Positions 1 to 8,862 of a stretch of DNA of 64,000 nucleotides are shown here, piece after piece. The translations under genes and the position numbers were made by a program. The DNA is from Epilithonimonas vandammei (GTDB lineage Bacteria; Bacteroidota; Bacteroidia; Flavobacteriales; Weeksellaceae). Positions within the stretch are counted from its first letter, which is position 1. Each line of letters begins with the position of its first letter. The stretch lies in the NCBI RefSeq assembly GCF_003860525.1, contig NZ_CP034161.1:1426001-1490000 (forward strand), written 5' to 3'. The notes under the pieces were generated by a model. That model searched no databases, was not told the origin of the DNA, and worked only from the letters and a program-made list of their open reading frames with translations.

Positions 1-1
1 T

Positions 2-133
2 TGGTTAGATTCTGCATATTGGCTAGATCCGGGTCAGAGAAGATATAAAAATCAGGCAAAAGGATATGGTTGGATTGGCTTCAGGGTTGCTCAGGATGCC
101 AAGAACAAAAAAACTGGCCGTACGAAAAGATAA
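2..133 (+). CDS. gldJ: GldJ-like gliding-motility lipoprotein, C-terminal end (partial)
   Basis: This open frame enters from the left edge and ends at TAA 131-133. The 43 residues include GYGWIGFRVAQDAKN, which matches the end of the formylglycine-generating-enzyme-like (SUMF1) fold, whose members end in a G-F-R motif. In flavobacteria the SUMF1-fold lipoprotein GldJ lies directly upstream of murF, as here. GldJ is an outer-membrane lipoprotein needed for gliding and for stability of the type IX secretion machinery. T9SS cargo genes at 49-53 kb fit a cell with this system. The name rests on gene order plus a short tail. The alternative is GldK or another SUMF1 protein. Confidence 0.7.
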   Translation, partial: WLDSAYWLDPGQRRYKNQAKGYGWIGFRVAQDAKNKKTGRTKR

Positions 134-155
134 TTTTTTAACCATTATAAAACTT

Positions 156-191
156 AAAACAGTAGATTTTTTCTACTGTTTTTTTTGTTTT
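156..191 (+). terminator. Rho-independent terminator after gldJ
   Basis: An 11-bp perfect stem (156-166 with 172-182, AAAACAGTAGA) with a 5-nt T loop is followed by a T-rich run to about 190. It separates gldJ from murF. Confidence 0.85.
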
Positions 192-220
192 AATACAAAT
201 TCATTTAATACTTTTGAAGA

Positions 221-1489
221 ATGAACATTAAGGATTTTTATCAGATATTTTTGCAGAGTTCCAATACGGTTATAGATAGCAGAAAAGTACAAAGGGGAAG
301 TGTGTTTTTTGCATTTTCCGGCGATACTTTTAACGCAGCACAAAAATCTTCCGAAGCTTTAGAAAATGGTGCCATAGCTGTTATTGTAGAAGATAAAAGC
401 TATAATTTTCCGAAAAAAAACATCTTTTATGTACCATCAGTTCTGGATTTTTTACAACAGTTGGCTGTTTATCACAGAGATCAATTAAAAATTCCCTTTA
501 TAGGACTCACTGGAAGCAATGGAAAGACAACCACAAAAGAATTGATCAGCATAGTTTTGTCCAAAAAATTCAATGTTCAATTCACTTTCGGAAATCTTAA
601 CAATCACATTGGTGTTCCGCTAACCATTCTTTCCATCAGAAATTCACATCAGATTGCAGTGGTAGAAATGGGCGCCAATCACCAGAAGGAAATAGAGCTT
701 CTCTGTAAAATTGCAAAACCAAGTATCGGTTACATTACCAATTTCGGGAAGGCACATCTCGAAGGTTTTGGCGGTGTAGAAGGCGTTATCAAAGGAAAAT
801 CCGAGTTGTATGATTATCTGAGAACTCATAACCAAACTATTTTGGTCAATAGTGCAGATCCGGTTCAGGCAGAGAAAAATAAGGATTATCATAATAAAAT
901 CACTTTTGGGACACCAGAGTCGAATTACAGTTTTTCGCCACTTTCCAAAGACCATTTTGTAGGACTGGTTTACAAAGAGACAGAAATAATTTCTAATCTC
1001 ACAGGCCGTTATAATTATGATAATATTTCTGCGGCTATATCGCTAGGCTTGCATTTTGGCTTAGATATTCGGGATATTAAACAGGCTATTGAAGAATATT
1101 TCCCTTCCAATATGCGTTCGCAGATCCAAAAAAAGGACGGGAAAACCCTCGTTTTGGATACCTATAATGCCAATCCCAGCAGTATGCAGGCATCATTGGA
1201 AAACTTCAGAACTTTTTTGGGAACCAAGCTCATCATCATCGGCGATATGTTAGAATTGGGAGAGCAAAGCGCAGCCGAACACCAACATATTCTAGACTTC
1301 GCAAAAACTTGTGGATTTGACAACATCATTACCGTTGGCCCAAATTTCAAAAACATTAACACAAATTTGGCATTTCTGAACACTTCAGAACTTGCAGATT
1401 ATCTGCAAAGGAATCCTGTAACGCAGGAAAATATCTTGCTAAAAGCATCCCGTGGTATTGCTTTGGAAAAAATTATTGATTATATTTAG
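221..1489 (+). CDS. murF: UDP-N-acetylmuramoyl-tripeptide--D-alanyl-D-alanine ligase MurF
   Basis: MurF adds D-Ala-D-Ala to UDP-MurNAc-tripeptide, the last cytoplasmic step of peptidoglycan precursor synthesis. The 422-residue protein has the three-domain Mur ligase layout. The N-terminal substrate domain contains DSRKVQRGSVFFAF. The central ATPase has the P-loop TGSNGKTTTKE near residue 97 and NNHIGVP/EMGANH further on. The C-terminal domain has DTYNANPSSM and the IIGDMLELGE stretch typical of MurF. Length is slightly shorter than E. coli MurF. It follows gldJ after a terminator, so it probably has its own promoter in the 30 bp between. Identification is secure from the motifs. Confidence 0.95.
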   Translation: MNIKDFYQIFLQSSNTVIDSRKVQRGSVFFAFSGDTFNAAQKSSEALENGAIAVIVEDKSYNFPKKNIFYVPSVLDFLQQLAVYHRDQLKIPFIGLTGSNGKTTTKELISIVLSKKFNVQFTFGNLNNHIGVPLTILSIRNSHQIAVVEMGANHQKEIELLCKIAKPSIGYITNFGKAHLEGFGGVEGVIKGKSELYDYLRTHNQTILVNSADPVQAEKNKDYHNKITFGTPESNYSFSPLSKDHFVGLVYKETEIISNLTGRYNYDNISAAISLGLHFGLDIRDIKQAIEEYFPSNMRSQIQKKDGKTLVLDTYNANPSSMQASLENFRTFLGTKLIIIGDMLELGEQSAAEHQHILDFAKTCGFDNIITVGPNFKNINTNLAFLNTSELADYLQRNPVTQENILLKASRGIALEKIIDYI

Positions 1490-1527
1490 AATGTAACAGA
1501 CTACTTTTTATTCATAATTGTTTATAA

Positions 1528-1622
1528 GGAGCTATTTCCCGCTTTCCATTCCAATCTTTTTTGCTCGGCATAGCCTCTCGCAAAAAAGGATTTACATTGC
1601 AATCGGGGCTATGGGATTTTCC
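1528..1622. repeat. Dispersed intergenic imperfect palindrome, copy 1 (diverged)
   Basis: It begins GGAGCTATTTCCCGCTTTCC, passes through CAATCTTTTTTGC, a short loop, GCAAAAAAGGATT and ends CGGGGCTATGGGATTTT. The TTTTTTGC and GCAAAAAAGG arms are inverted. It is a variant of the family with copies at 26070/27383 (split), 32973, 37534 and 57422, and is closest to the 57422 copy. It fills the murF-hemN gap. Confidence 0.75.
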
Positions 1623-1730
1623 ATAAAAATAACTACGGATTGGAAGTAAGCATTTTTCAAACTATTAATAAAATAGAAGAGACCGATTAAAAATCATCCC
1701 AAATCAGGAATCTTTCCAAACTCTATTTCG

Positions 1731-1738
1731 TAACTTTG
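1731..1738 (+). promoter_or_regulatory. Bacteroidetes -7 element (TAACTTTG) of hemN
   Basis: TAACTTTG matches the TAnnTTTG consensus. Only five bases separate it from the hemN ATG, so the transcript would begin at or next to the start codon. No good TTTG -33 box is visible at the usual distance. Confidence 0.5.
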
Positions 1739-1743
1739 CAACA

Positions 1744-3102
1744 ATGAATTCATTAGTTGATAAATACAATATTCCGGGGCCGCGTTATACATCGTATCCT
1801 ACTGTTCCGTATTGGAATGAGGCTGGTTTTGCGGCAGACCTTTGGAAACAATCCGTCATTAAGTCCTTTTCAGAAAGCAATTCTGAAGAAGGAATTTCCA
1901 TCTATATTCATCTTCCGTTTTGCGAGGCGCTTTGTACTTTCTGTGCTTGTCACAAAAGAATTACCAAGCAACATTCCGTAGAAATACCCTATCTGGAAAG
2001 TGTTCTGAAAGAATGGAAACTCTACTTGGGACTCTTTTCCGAGAAACCAAAACTTAAAGAATTACATTTGGGTGGCGGAACGCCTACTTTTTTTTCGCCG
2101 GATAACCTCAGAAAACTGTTGCAAGGGATTTTCGATACTGTAGAAATTACAGATGACCAAGAATTCAGTTTCGAAGGACATCCGAATAATACTACGAGAG
2201 AGCATTTGCAGACATTGTTCGATCTTGGTTTTACCAGAGTCAGTTTCGGAGTCCAAGATTATGACCCGAAAGTTCAGAAAGCTATCAACAGAATTCAGCC
2301 CTTCGAAAATGTTAAAAACGTCACCGAATGGGCCAGGGAAATAGGTTACAAAAGCATCAGCCACGATTTGGTTTTCGGTTTGCCACACCAGACTTGGGAT
2401 GCAATGGAGTTTACCATCCGCAAAACATTGGAACTAAAGCCAGACAGACTTGCATTTTATTCCTACGCACACGTTCCTTGGGTAAAAGGTGTGGGACAGA
2501 GAGGTTTCGACGAAACTGATCTGCCAAGTGGCGATGAGAAAAGAAGGCTTTATGAAGACGGGAAAAAACTTTTGGAAGATCTTGGTTACATAGAAATAGG
2601 AATGGATCATTTTTCTCTCGAACACGATGATCTTTATCAATCGCTGGTTCAGAAAAAGTTGCATCGTAATTTTATGGGTTACACATCCAGCAAAACACAG
2701 TTGATGGTAGGTTTGGGAATGTCAGCAATATCCGATTCTTGGTATGCTTTTGCACAGAATGTAAAGACTGTGGAAGAATATCAGAAAATAGTTGAAGAAG
2801 GCGAGATTCCGGTATTCCGTGGTCATATTTTGGATGATGAAGATCTAAAGATTAGAAAGCATATTCTGAATCTGATGTGTCAGCTGGAAACGAGTTGGGA
2901 TTTGCAAAATGCTTTCCCAGAGATAAACAATGCAATAGAAAAATTGAGAGAAATGGAATCGGACGGTTTGGTTCAGATTTCGGAAAATCAAATCAGAATT
3001 ACAGAAAAGGGAAGAGCTTTTACAAGAAATGTAGCAATGGTTTTTGACCTAAGAATGATGAGGAACAAGCCAGAAACTCGGATTTTTTCGATGACGATAT
3101 AA
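1744..3102 (+). CDS. hemN: Oxygen-independent coproporphyrinogen III oxidase HemN
   Basis: HemN is a radical-SAM enzyme that decarboxylates coproporphyrinogen III to protoporphyrinogen IX without oxygen. The protein has 452 residues, close to the E. coli length. It begins with the HemN-typical YNIPGPRYTSYPTVPYW, followed by YIHLPFCEALCTFCACH, which carries the CX3CX2C 4Fe-4S motif. LHLGGGTPTF and the SFGVQDYDPKVQ stretch belong to the SAM barrel. The C-terminal HemN winged-helix domain contains ISENQIRITEKGRAFTRN. The initial N-terminal segment marks true HemN rather than HemW. It stands alone, with a terminator 9 bp after its stop codon. Confidence 0.95.
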   Translation: MNSLVDKYNIPGPRYTSYPTVPYWNEAGFAADLWKQSVIKSFSESNSEEGISIYIHLPFCEALCTFCACHKRITKQHSVEIPYLESVLKEWKLYLGLFSEKPKLKELHLGGGTPTFFSPDNLRKLLQGIFDTVEITDDQEFSFEGHPNNTTREHLQTLFDLGFTRVSFGVQDYDPKVQKAINRIQPFENVKNVTEWAREIGYKSISHDLVFGLPHQTWDAMEFTIRKTLELKPDRLAFYSYAHVPWVKGVGQRGFDETDLPSGDEKRRLYEDGKKLLEDLGYIEIGMDHFSLEHDDLYQSLVQKKLHRNFMGYTSSKTQLMVGLGMSAISDSWYAFAQNVKTVEEYQKIVEEGEIPVFRGHILDDEDLKIRKHILNLMCQLETSWDLQNAFPEINNAIEKLREMESDGLVQISENQIRITEKGRAFTRNVAMVFDLRMMRNKPETRIFSMTI

Positions 3103-3110
3103 TGAATTAA

Positions 3111-3138
3111 AAGAAGTTTTAGTAACTTCTTTTTTTTA
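3111..3138 (+). terminator. Terminator after hemN
   Basis: AAGAAGTT and AACTTCTT form an 8-bp stem with a 5-nt loop, followed by eight Ts. Confidence 0.85.
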
Positions 3139-3155
3139 TTTAAATAAGATTGAAA

Positions 3156-3983
3156 ATGAATTTAATCAAACATAAAAATATAATCCTAAAAAGTTCTAGA
3201 GAATTTTTAACTGATGCAATTTTTCCAAATTCTGACAAGAAACTTCCTCTAATCATTTTTGTTCACGGCTACAAAGGTTACAAAGATTGGGGCGCTTGGG
3301 AGTTGATGGGAGAGAAATTTGCGAATGCTGGTTTTTATTTTGTTAAATTCAATTTTTCACATAACGGAACTACGATTGAAAATCCAAATGACTTTGCAGA
3401 TTTGGAAGCTTTTGGAGAAAATAATTATTCCAAAGAATTGGATGACTTAGAAATTATTATCAATCATTTTAAAAGTCAGAAAGAAGTTGATTCAACCAAG
3501 ATATTTTTAATAGGTCACAGCAGAGGCGGAGGGATTTCTATTATAAAAACTTCTGAAAATCAATCTATTTCAAAATTAATTACACTTGCGAGTGTTTCTA
3601 CACTTGACAGATTTCCGAAAAATGAAGCTTTTGAAAGTTGGAAAAATGATGGCGTCTATTTCGTGGAAAACGCCAGAACCAAGCAAAAATTACCTCATTA
3701 TTTCCAGTTTTTTGAAGATTATAAGAATAATGAGGAAAGATTGGATGTAGAAAAAGCCTCAAAGAAAATTGATATTCCGACACTCATTATACACGGTTCT
3801 TCAGATGAATCTGTTGGCATGGATCATTCTAAAAAACTTCATGAATGGATCGGAAATTCGGAATTAAAAATTATTGAAAATGCCAATCATACTTTCGGAG
3901 CAAAAGAGCCTTGGGAAGAAACTTCACTACCAAAAGAACTCAATACTGCACTAGAATATTGTATTGATTTTCTTACAAAATAA
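3156..3983 (+). CDS. Alpha/beta hydrolase
   Basis: This is a 275-residue cytoplasmic alpha/beta-hydrolase-fold protein. It has an oxyanion strand with IIFVHGYKGYKDWG, the nucleophile elbow LIGHSRGGG (catalytic Ser), an acid-containing strand in PTLIIHGSSDESV and a C-terminal catalytic His in ENANHTFGA. There is no signal peptide. The ATG at 3156 is preferred over the in-frame TTG at 3150. The substrate is unknown. The large family includes esterases and dipeptidyl-peptidase-like hydrolases. It lies convergent with the next gene. Confidence 0.85.
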   Translation: MNLIKHKNIILKSSREFLTDAIFPNSDKKLPLIIFVHGYKGYKDWGAWELMGEKFANAGFYFVKFNFSHNGTTIENPNDFADLEAFGENNYSKELDDLEIIINHFKSQKEVDSTKIFLIGHSRGGGISIIKTSENQSISKLITLASVSTLDRFPKNEAFESWKNDGVYFVENARTKQKLPHYFQFFEDYKNNEERLDVEKASKKIDIPTLIIHGSSDESVGMDHSKKLHEWIGNSELKIIENANHTFGAKEPWEETSLPKELNTALEYCIDFLTK

Positions 3984-3987
3984 TTGA

Positions 3988-4452
3988 TTATTTTTTCTTT
4001 ATAAGTTTGTTGTTCTCTATCCATCTTTTACTATTATTAATGTCCTTCAGATACCACATATTATTAGCATTCATCAGATATAAATTGTAAATAATAGGAG
4101 AGGCGATTTGTTTGCCTTCCAGATAGTTGGCTCGGACCGAAATTGCATTTCTCTTTCGCATAAAATCACCAGAAAAAATGTTGGAATAAGTCTGTCCAGT
4201 CGCTTTATCATCAATCAGTTCGATAAGGGTTATTTTGTCATCAGCTCCAAATTCAAGGATATGACGTTCAGAATGATCCGAAAATTCTTCTAGTAGTACA
4301 AATTTTTTATTGTTAATGGTATAGTCCGAAGCGTCAGTCATTTTTTTATACTTGTTCTCGATCTTTTCAAGAATCTCGTTGATAGCACCAAAGTTTTGAG
4401 AATAAAAACACGATGAGGATAAAATACTTACAAGGAATAGGGCTTTTCGCAT
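3988..4452 (-). CDS. Exported protein of unknown function
   Basis: The 154-residue protein begins with a signal sequence (MRKALFLVSILSSSCFYSQ). It could be cut by signal peptidase I after SQ, the usual pattern in this phylum, or be a lipoprotein at the Cys of SSSC. The mature part is charged with alternating beta-type segments and no motif I recognise. It is convergent with the alpha/beta hydrolase, four bases apart, and divergent from queD. Confidence 0.7.
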   Translation of the reverse strand: MRKALFLVSILSSSCFYSQNFGAINEILEKIENKYKKMTDASDYTINNKKFVLLEEFSDHSERHILEFGADDKITLIELIDDKATGQTYSNIFSGDFMRKRNAISVRANYLEGKQIASPIIYNLYLMNANNMWYLKDINNSKRWIENNKLIKKK

Positions 4453-4523
4453 TATATGTGGATGTGAGATAAAGATAAAGTTTTAGAGGTTTCTCTGCAA
4501 AAATTATTCCGTTGAATTTTAAT

Positions 4524-4531
4524 TATCTTTG
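4524..4531 (+). promoter_or_regulatory. -7 element (TATCTTTG) of queD
   Basis: A perfect TAnnTTTG lies four bases before the queD ATG at 4536. With the usual spacing to the transcription start this predicts an mRNA with almost no 5' leader, and it argues against the upstream TTG (4512) as start. Confidence 0.55.
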
Positions 4532-4535
4532 CAGC

Positions 4536-4979
4536 ATGATAAGAATTACTAAAATTTTCAATTTCGAGACTGCGCACGTTCTATATAATTATGATGGTAA
4601 ATGCAAAAACATGCACGGCCATTCCTATAAATTATTTGTTACTGTGAAGGGAAATCCAATTAAGGATTTGGATCATCACAAGAATGGCATGGTGGTAGAT
4701 TTTGGTGATATCAAGAAAATTGTAAAAGAAGAGATTGTTGATATCTGGGATCATGCCGTTTTGGTAAATGGCGATTCTCCACATAAGTTACTTGGAGAAA
4801 GTTTGGAAAATCAAGGTCATAAAGTAATTTTTTGTGAATATCAGCCCACTTGCGAAAATATGCTTTATGATATTGCCACAAAGATAAAATCCAAATTACC
4901 CAATCACGTTCAGCTAGCTTATCTGAAACTTCACGAGACTGAAAACTCATACGGTGAATGGATAGCAGAAGAAAACTAA
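4536..4979 (+). CDS. queD: 6-carboxy-5,6,7,8-tetrahydropterin synthase QueD
   Basis: QueD converts 7,8-dihydroneopterin triphosphate to 6-carboxytetrahydropterin in queuosine/7-deazaguanine synthesis. The 147-residue T-fold protein starts MIRITKIFNFETAH. The zinc-binding His residues are in FETAH and in MHGHSYKL, with CKNMHGH supplying the catalytic Cys. HDHAVLV-like IWDHAVLV and the late acid in LKLHETENSYGEW complete the family signature. It belongs to the QueD/6-pyruvoyltetrahydropterin synthase family. QueD is favoured in a bacterium. No other queuosine gene is adjacent. Confidence 0.9.
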   Translation: MIRITKIFNFETAHVLYNYDGKCKNMHGHSYKLFVTVKGNPIKDLDHHKNGMVVDFGDIKKIVKEEIVDIWDHAVLVNGDSPHKLLGESLENQGHKVIFCEYQPTCENMLYDIATKIKSKLPNHVQLAYLKLHETENSYGEWIAEEN

Positions 4980-5072
4980 TTAAGATATTAATAAAAAGCT
5001 AATGTTTTTTTTGATTAAAATTTGTGGGTTTAAGAAAATTTAATAATTTTACACCATCAAATTTGATAAACT

Positions 5073-5747
5073 ATGAAAAAACTATTATTAGTTGGTGCGG
5101 TTGCACTTTTCGGCGCTATGAACGCTCAGACAAAATTCGGTGTTAAGGCTGGATATACAAATTCGCAATTTTCTTCAGATGAAAGTATGGAGTTTGAAGA
5201 CGTGAAGATGGATAAGAAAGGAAAATCTGGATTCTTTGTAGGAGGTTTTGTTGAACATATGTTATCTGAAAAATTCGCTTTGCAAGGCGAATTAACATAT
5301 GCTGCATTAGGAGGTAAGTATGAAGGTAAATTTAATGATTCAGGATATTATGCGACCTTGGTCGCTGACTTTAAAGTTAATCAGATAATTATTCCTATTT
5401 CTGCTAAGTATTATGTAATTCCTAATTTGGCGATTTATGGTGGTCCAAATGTAGGATTTACAGTTTCTAATGAATTTGAAGCAAAATTCAAGGATTCCAA
5501 TCTACCAAGTGAAGCAATTAGTGAAGCTAATAGTTTTCTATCAGAATATAATTCAGAAGCTAGTAAGGAATTTGATAAAAGCTTACAGAAAACAACTTTT
5601 GGTATTCAGTTAGGAGCTGAGTATAATGTTTATAAAGGACTTTTAGTTGATGCAAGATACAATATAGGTCTAACAGATTTAGATAAAGGATCTGAGAGCA
5701 ATATTAAAATGCATTACTTCCAGATCGGACTTGGCTATAAATTTTAA
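5073..5747 (+). CDS. Outer-membrane beta-barrel protein (PorT/OmpW-like)
   Basis: The 224-residue protein has a signal peptide (MKKLLLVGAVALFGAMNAQ, cut after AQ). The mature part has alternating amphipathic strands typical of an eight-stranded barrel: FGVKAGYTNSQF at the start, YVIPNLAIYGGPNVGFTVS in the middle, and a C-terminal strand ending YFQIGLGYKF with terminal Phe. This fits the outer-membrane protein beta-barrel families common in Bacteroidetes. Ligand and role are unknown. It is a single-gene unit with a strong terminator just downstream. Confidence 0.8.
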   Translation: MKKLLLVGAVALFGAMNAQTKFGVKAGYTNSQFSSDESMEFEDVKMDKKGKSGFFVGGFVEHMLSEKFALQGELTYAALGGKYEGKFNDSGYYATLVADFKVNQIIIPISAKYYVIPNLAIYGGPNVGFTVSNEFEAKFKDSNLPSEAISEANSFLSEYNSEASKEFDKSLQKTTFGIQLGAEYNVYKGLLVDARYNIGLTDLDKGSESNIKMHYFQIGLGYKF

Positions 5748-5763
5748 TTAGATATAATTTTGT

Positions 5764-5793
5764 AAAAAAACCTCGCAACTGCGAGGTTTTTTT
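5764..5793. terminator. Bidirectional terminator
   Basis: CCTCGC and GCGAGG pair around AACT, flanked by A7 and T7, so the hairpin can end transcripts from both the barrel-protein gene and the convergent DUF1343 gene, whose stop codon it touches. Confidence 0.9.
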
Positions 5794-6988
5794 AGTTAGG
5801 GTAGACAATATATTTTTGTCTTATCTTTTCAAATTGGTCAAGTTCTTTTTTCCAGCTTCCCCGGATTTCTATTTCGGATTTTCCAGCAATGATTTGTTTT
5901 CTCAGTTCGTCGCTTCCGGCTAATTTGTCAAAAAATAAATTCTTCAAAAAGAAATCCTGAGCGGGATTTTTATAAGCTTTGTAAGATTTCAATATCCATT
6001 CAAGATTTAATTTACTCAGATCTTCAGGATATTGACTCAGGTTTTCTCCAAAACAAAGTTTTCCATTTAGGAAAGGATCTTTTGCGCCTTCGGTTGGTTT
6101 TGGTGTGAATTGATACTGGAAATCCTTAGTCCACGGACTTCCATAGATTTGAAATGGTAAATACGTTCCACGTCCAACAGATACCTGAGTTCCTTCAAAA
6201 AAGCAAAGACTTGGATAGAGGTTGATGGATTTATCATTTGGAAGATTAGGAGAAGGTTTATCAGAAACACCATATCGTTTTTGCTTGTGATAATTCAGCA
6301 TCGGGATCAAAGTATATTTTGCAGTCGCTCCGTTTTTTAGCCAATTTTCACCATTAACCATTTTACCATATTCACCAATTGTGAGCCCGTAAACTACAGG
6401 AACATTATGAAGCCCAACAAAACTTTTCCATTCATTACGCATCATTGGTCCGTCTGTGTAGCCGTCGTGTGGATTTGGCCTGTCCAAAACGATCACTTGG
6501 ACATTATTTTCGGCAGCCGCTTCCATAATATACGACAAAGTTGAAATGTATGTGTAAAATCTTACGCCAACATCCTGAATATCAAATAAAATAATATCAG
6601 CACCTTTCAGGTACTCTGGTTTTGGTTTTTTATTATCTCCATATAAGGAAACAATTGGTAAACCAGTTTTGCTGTCAGTTCCATTTTTAACGTGTTCCCC
6701 GGCATCTGCAGTTCCCCGGAAGCCGTGTTCGGGAGCAAAAATAGATTTTATTTTTACATTGTTTTCAACTAAAAAATCAACCAGATGTTTTTTGTTATTT
6801 AGAAGACTCGTTTGGTTGGCGGCTACAATTACATTTTTATTTTTGAGTAGCGGAAGATAAAGTTGCGGTCTGTCTGCAGCAGTTTTAAAACAGTCTTCAG
6901 ATTGATTTTGGGACTTAATAAATGGTATTGAACCAAAATAAATTAGCAGGATAAAAACTAAAGTTTTATTTTTGATGCTTAAAATCAT
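5792..6988 (-). CDS. DUF1343 protein, NamZ-like exo-beta-N-acetylmuramidase
   Basis: About 398 residues with an N-terminal signal peptide (MILSIKNKTLVFILLIYFG, ending IKSQ). DUF1343 enzymes such as NamZ release MurNAc from the non-reducing ends of peptidoglycan fragments. Family segments seen are IFAPEHGFRGTADAGE, DIQDVGVRFYTYISTL, VLDRPNPHDG, PSPNLPNDKSINLYPSLC and FEGTQVSVGRGT. The start at 6988 is chosen because it gives a clean signal peptide. The longer frame to 7045 adds non-signal residues. This start overlaps the divergent permease start by 14 bp. It probably acts in the periplasm in cell-wall recycling. Confidence 0.85.
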   Translation of the reverse strand: MILSIKNKTLVFILLIYFGSIPFIKSQNQSEDCFKTAADRPQLYLPLLKNKNVIVAANQTSLLNNKKHLVDFLVENNVKIKSIFAPEHGFRGTADAGEHVKNGTDSKTGLPIVSLYGDNKKPKPEYLKGADIILFDIQDVGVRFYTYISTLSYIMEAAAENNVQVIVLDRPNPHDGYTDGPMMRNEWKSFVGLHNVPVVYGLTIGEYGKMVNGENWLKNGATAKYTLIPMLNYHKQKRYGVSDKPSPNLPNDKSINLYPSLCFFEGTQVSVGRGTYLPFQIYGSPWTKDFQYQFTPKPTEGAKDPFLNGKLCFGENLSQYPEDLSKLNLEWILKSYKAYKNPAQDFFLKNLFFDKLAGSDELRKQIIAGKSEIEIRGSWKKELDQFEKIRQKYIVYPN

Positions 6989-8222
6989 TGATTTGAAATT
7001 TCCGTTATATTTCTCTAAAAAAATAGCGTTTTCCAAAGATAACAAAAATAATCTCTCTAAGGTGATTGTCTATATCGGCAGGTTGTCTGTTGCTTTGGGC
7101 ATCATTGTATCGCTGATTACCATTTCCACTGGTCTTGGTTCCAAAAAAGCAATTGAGGACAGGATTTCTAACTTCAGTGGCGATATTTCCGTGAAGTCCA
7201 CACGTTCTAATTCTTCCTACAACACATCAATCCTGGACACCAATGGATTAGATAAAAAGGCTATAAAGAGTGTTCCTGGTGTTGCCGGATTGCAGTCTTA
7301 TGCAGCAGTCAGTGGAATCCTGAGAACGGAAAACAACTTCGCAGGCGTTATTCTGAAAGGTGTAGGAAAAGACTTTGATAAGTCCAGATTCGAGCCATTT
7401 ATGATACAAGGCTCAATTCCTGATTACAAAGAAGATGGTTATAATAATGAGATCATTCTTTCTGAAAAGATAGCTTCTGATTTAGCACTAAAAACTAGTG
7501 ACAGCATTGTTGCGATTTTTTCCAAAGAAGATCAGAAACCGATTTACAGAAAATTTCTGATTAAAGGAATTTATAAGACGGATATAAAATTAGTGGATGA
7601 TCTGTACATTATTGGAGATATCAACCATGTCCGTAAAGTTCTGAATATGAACGAAAAGGAAGTTGGTGGACTGGATGTTTTTCTGGGAAATACGGATCAG
7701 ATTGCTGATGTTTTCCCGAAGATTGAAAAATACATCGGGTATAAAAATTATGCCGAGAAAGTAACCGAAAAATATCCTCAGATTCTGGATTGGGTTAATA
7801 TTTTTAATCAGAATATATCATTGATTATCACGATTATGCTGTTAGTAGTAGTCATTAACATCGTAATGGTTTTGCTGATTCTCATCATCGAACGAACTAA
7901 CTCCATCGGACTTCTCAAAACTTTCGGAGCCACGAACGGACAGATAAGATCAATATTTATCAATTATACTTTGATGATTATGATTCCCGGTTTACTTGCT
8001 GGAAACATCATCGGGATTGGTTTGCTGCTGATTCAGAAATATACAGGCATCATCAAACTAGATCCGGAAAATTACTTTATCAGTACGGTTCCCGTAGATC
8101 TTAATCCAATTTACATTATATCAGTTTCTGTAGGTATTTTTATTGTGTCTGGTATTGCTATGATTTTGCCAAGTTACCTGATCAGTAGGATTTCGCCTCT
8201 GAAAGCCATTAAGTATAGCTAA
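6975..8222 (+). CDS. FtsX-like ABC permease, LolC/LolE type
   Basis: A 415-residue inner-membrane protein of the lipoprotein-releasing permease type. It starts with the family N-terminus (FPLYFSKKIAFSK) and has a first membrane helix around residues 30-50 (VALGIIVSLITISTG). A large periplasmic domain follows, then three C-terminal helices, including the FtsX-family signature IIERTNSIGLLKTFGATNGQI. LolC/E extract lipoproteins for transfer to LolA. The ATPase partner is not adjacent, so the exact substrate is inferred. The ATG at 6975 follows a TTG. The 5' end overlaps the DUF1343 start head-to-head. Confidence 0.85.
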   Translation: MLKIIDLKFPLYFSKKIAFSKDNKNNLSKVIVYIGRLSVALGIIVSLITISTGLGSKKAIEDRISNFSGDISVKSTRSNSSYNTSILDTNGLDKKAIKSVPGVAGLQSYAAVSGILRTENNFAGVILKGVGKDFDKSRFEPFMIQGSIPDYKEDGYNNEIILSEKIASDLALKTSDSIVAIFSKEDQKPIYRKFLIKGIYKTDIKLVDDLYIIGDINHVRKVLNMNEKEVGGLDVFLGNTDQIADVFPKIEKYIGYKNYAEKVTEKYPQILDWVNIFNQNISLIITIMLLVVVINIVMVLLILIIERTNSIGLLKTFGATNGQIRSIFINYTLMIMIPGLLAGNIIGIGLLLIQKYTGIIKLDPENYFISTVPVDLNPIYIISVSVGIFIVSGIAMILPSYLISRISPLKAIKYS

Positions 8223-8242
8223 TTTTTAATCAAGAAAACAGA

Positions 8243-8848
8243 ATGATACTAAAGAATCTCAACTATCCGCTGGATTTTAAATTTAAAATTACCACATTGG
8301 CGAGCGATTTCAACATCACTGACAGAAACGGAAATTACGTTGCGTACGTTCGTCAGAAAATGTTCAGGCTGAAGGAAGATGTTATTGTTTTTAGCGATGA
8401 AAGCAGAACTAAAGAATTATTTAACATTAAGGCTAATCAATGGATCGATTTTAACGCATCTTATATGATGACAGATCTGCTTACGGGTAAAAAGTTCGGA
8501 AGATTGGCTAGAATAGGAGTGCGCTCTCTCTGGAAAGCGAGATATGATATCATTGATGAGAATGACCAGCCAATATATCAGATTAATGAAGATAATGGCT
8601 GGATCAAAGTTTTTGACAGCTTTGTCGGAGAGATTCCAATTTTGGGAATGCTGACAGGTTACTTTCTGAATCCTTCATACACAGTAGTAGATAATGCAGG
8701 AAAAGCGTATTTTAGGCTCAAAAAGATGCCATCATTAATTGGGAGAAGATTTCAACTGGAAAAATTGATTGATATAGATGATGAAGATGAATCGCTTGTC
8801 ATTCTGAGCTTCCTGATGATGGTCTTGCTGGAGAGAGCCAGAGGATAA
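8243..8848 (+). CDS. LURP-one/Tubby-like fold protein
   Basis: The 201-residue protein has no signal peptide. It begins ILKNLNYPLDFKFKI and continues as repeated short strand pairs (VAYVRQKMFRLKEDVIVFSD, ARYDIIDENDQPIYQI). This pattern is typical of the LURP-one-related / scramblase-like Tubby fold. A hydrophobic C-terminal helix (SLVILSFLMMVLL) suggests membrane association. It lies 20 bp after the permease and 14 bp before the cysteine-synthase-like gene, so the three are probably co-transcribed. The family assignment is by pattern, and the function is unknown. Confidence 0.6.
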   Translation: MILKNLNYPLDFKFKITTLASDFNITDRNGNYVAYVRQKMFRLKEDVIVFSDESRTKELFNIKANQWIDFNASYMMTDLLTGKKFGRLARIGVRSLWKARYDIIDENDQPIYQINEDNGWIKVFDSFVGEIPILGMLTGYFLNPSYTVVDNAGKAYFRLKKMPSLIGRRFQLEKLIDIDDEDESLVILSFLMMVLLERARG

Positions 8849-8862
8849 TTATAAATAAGATT

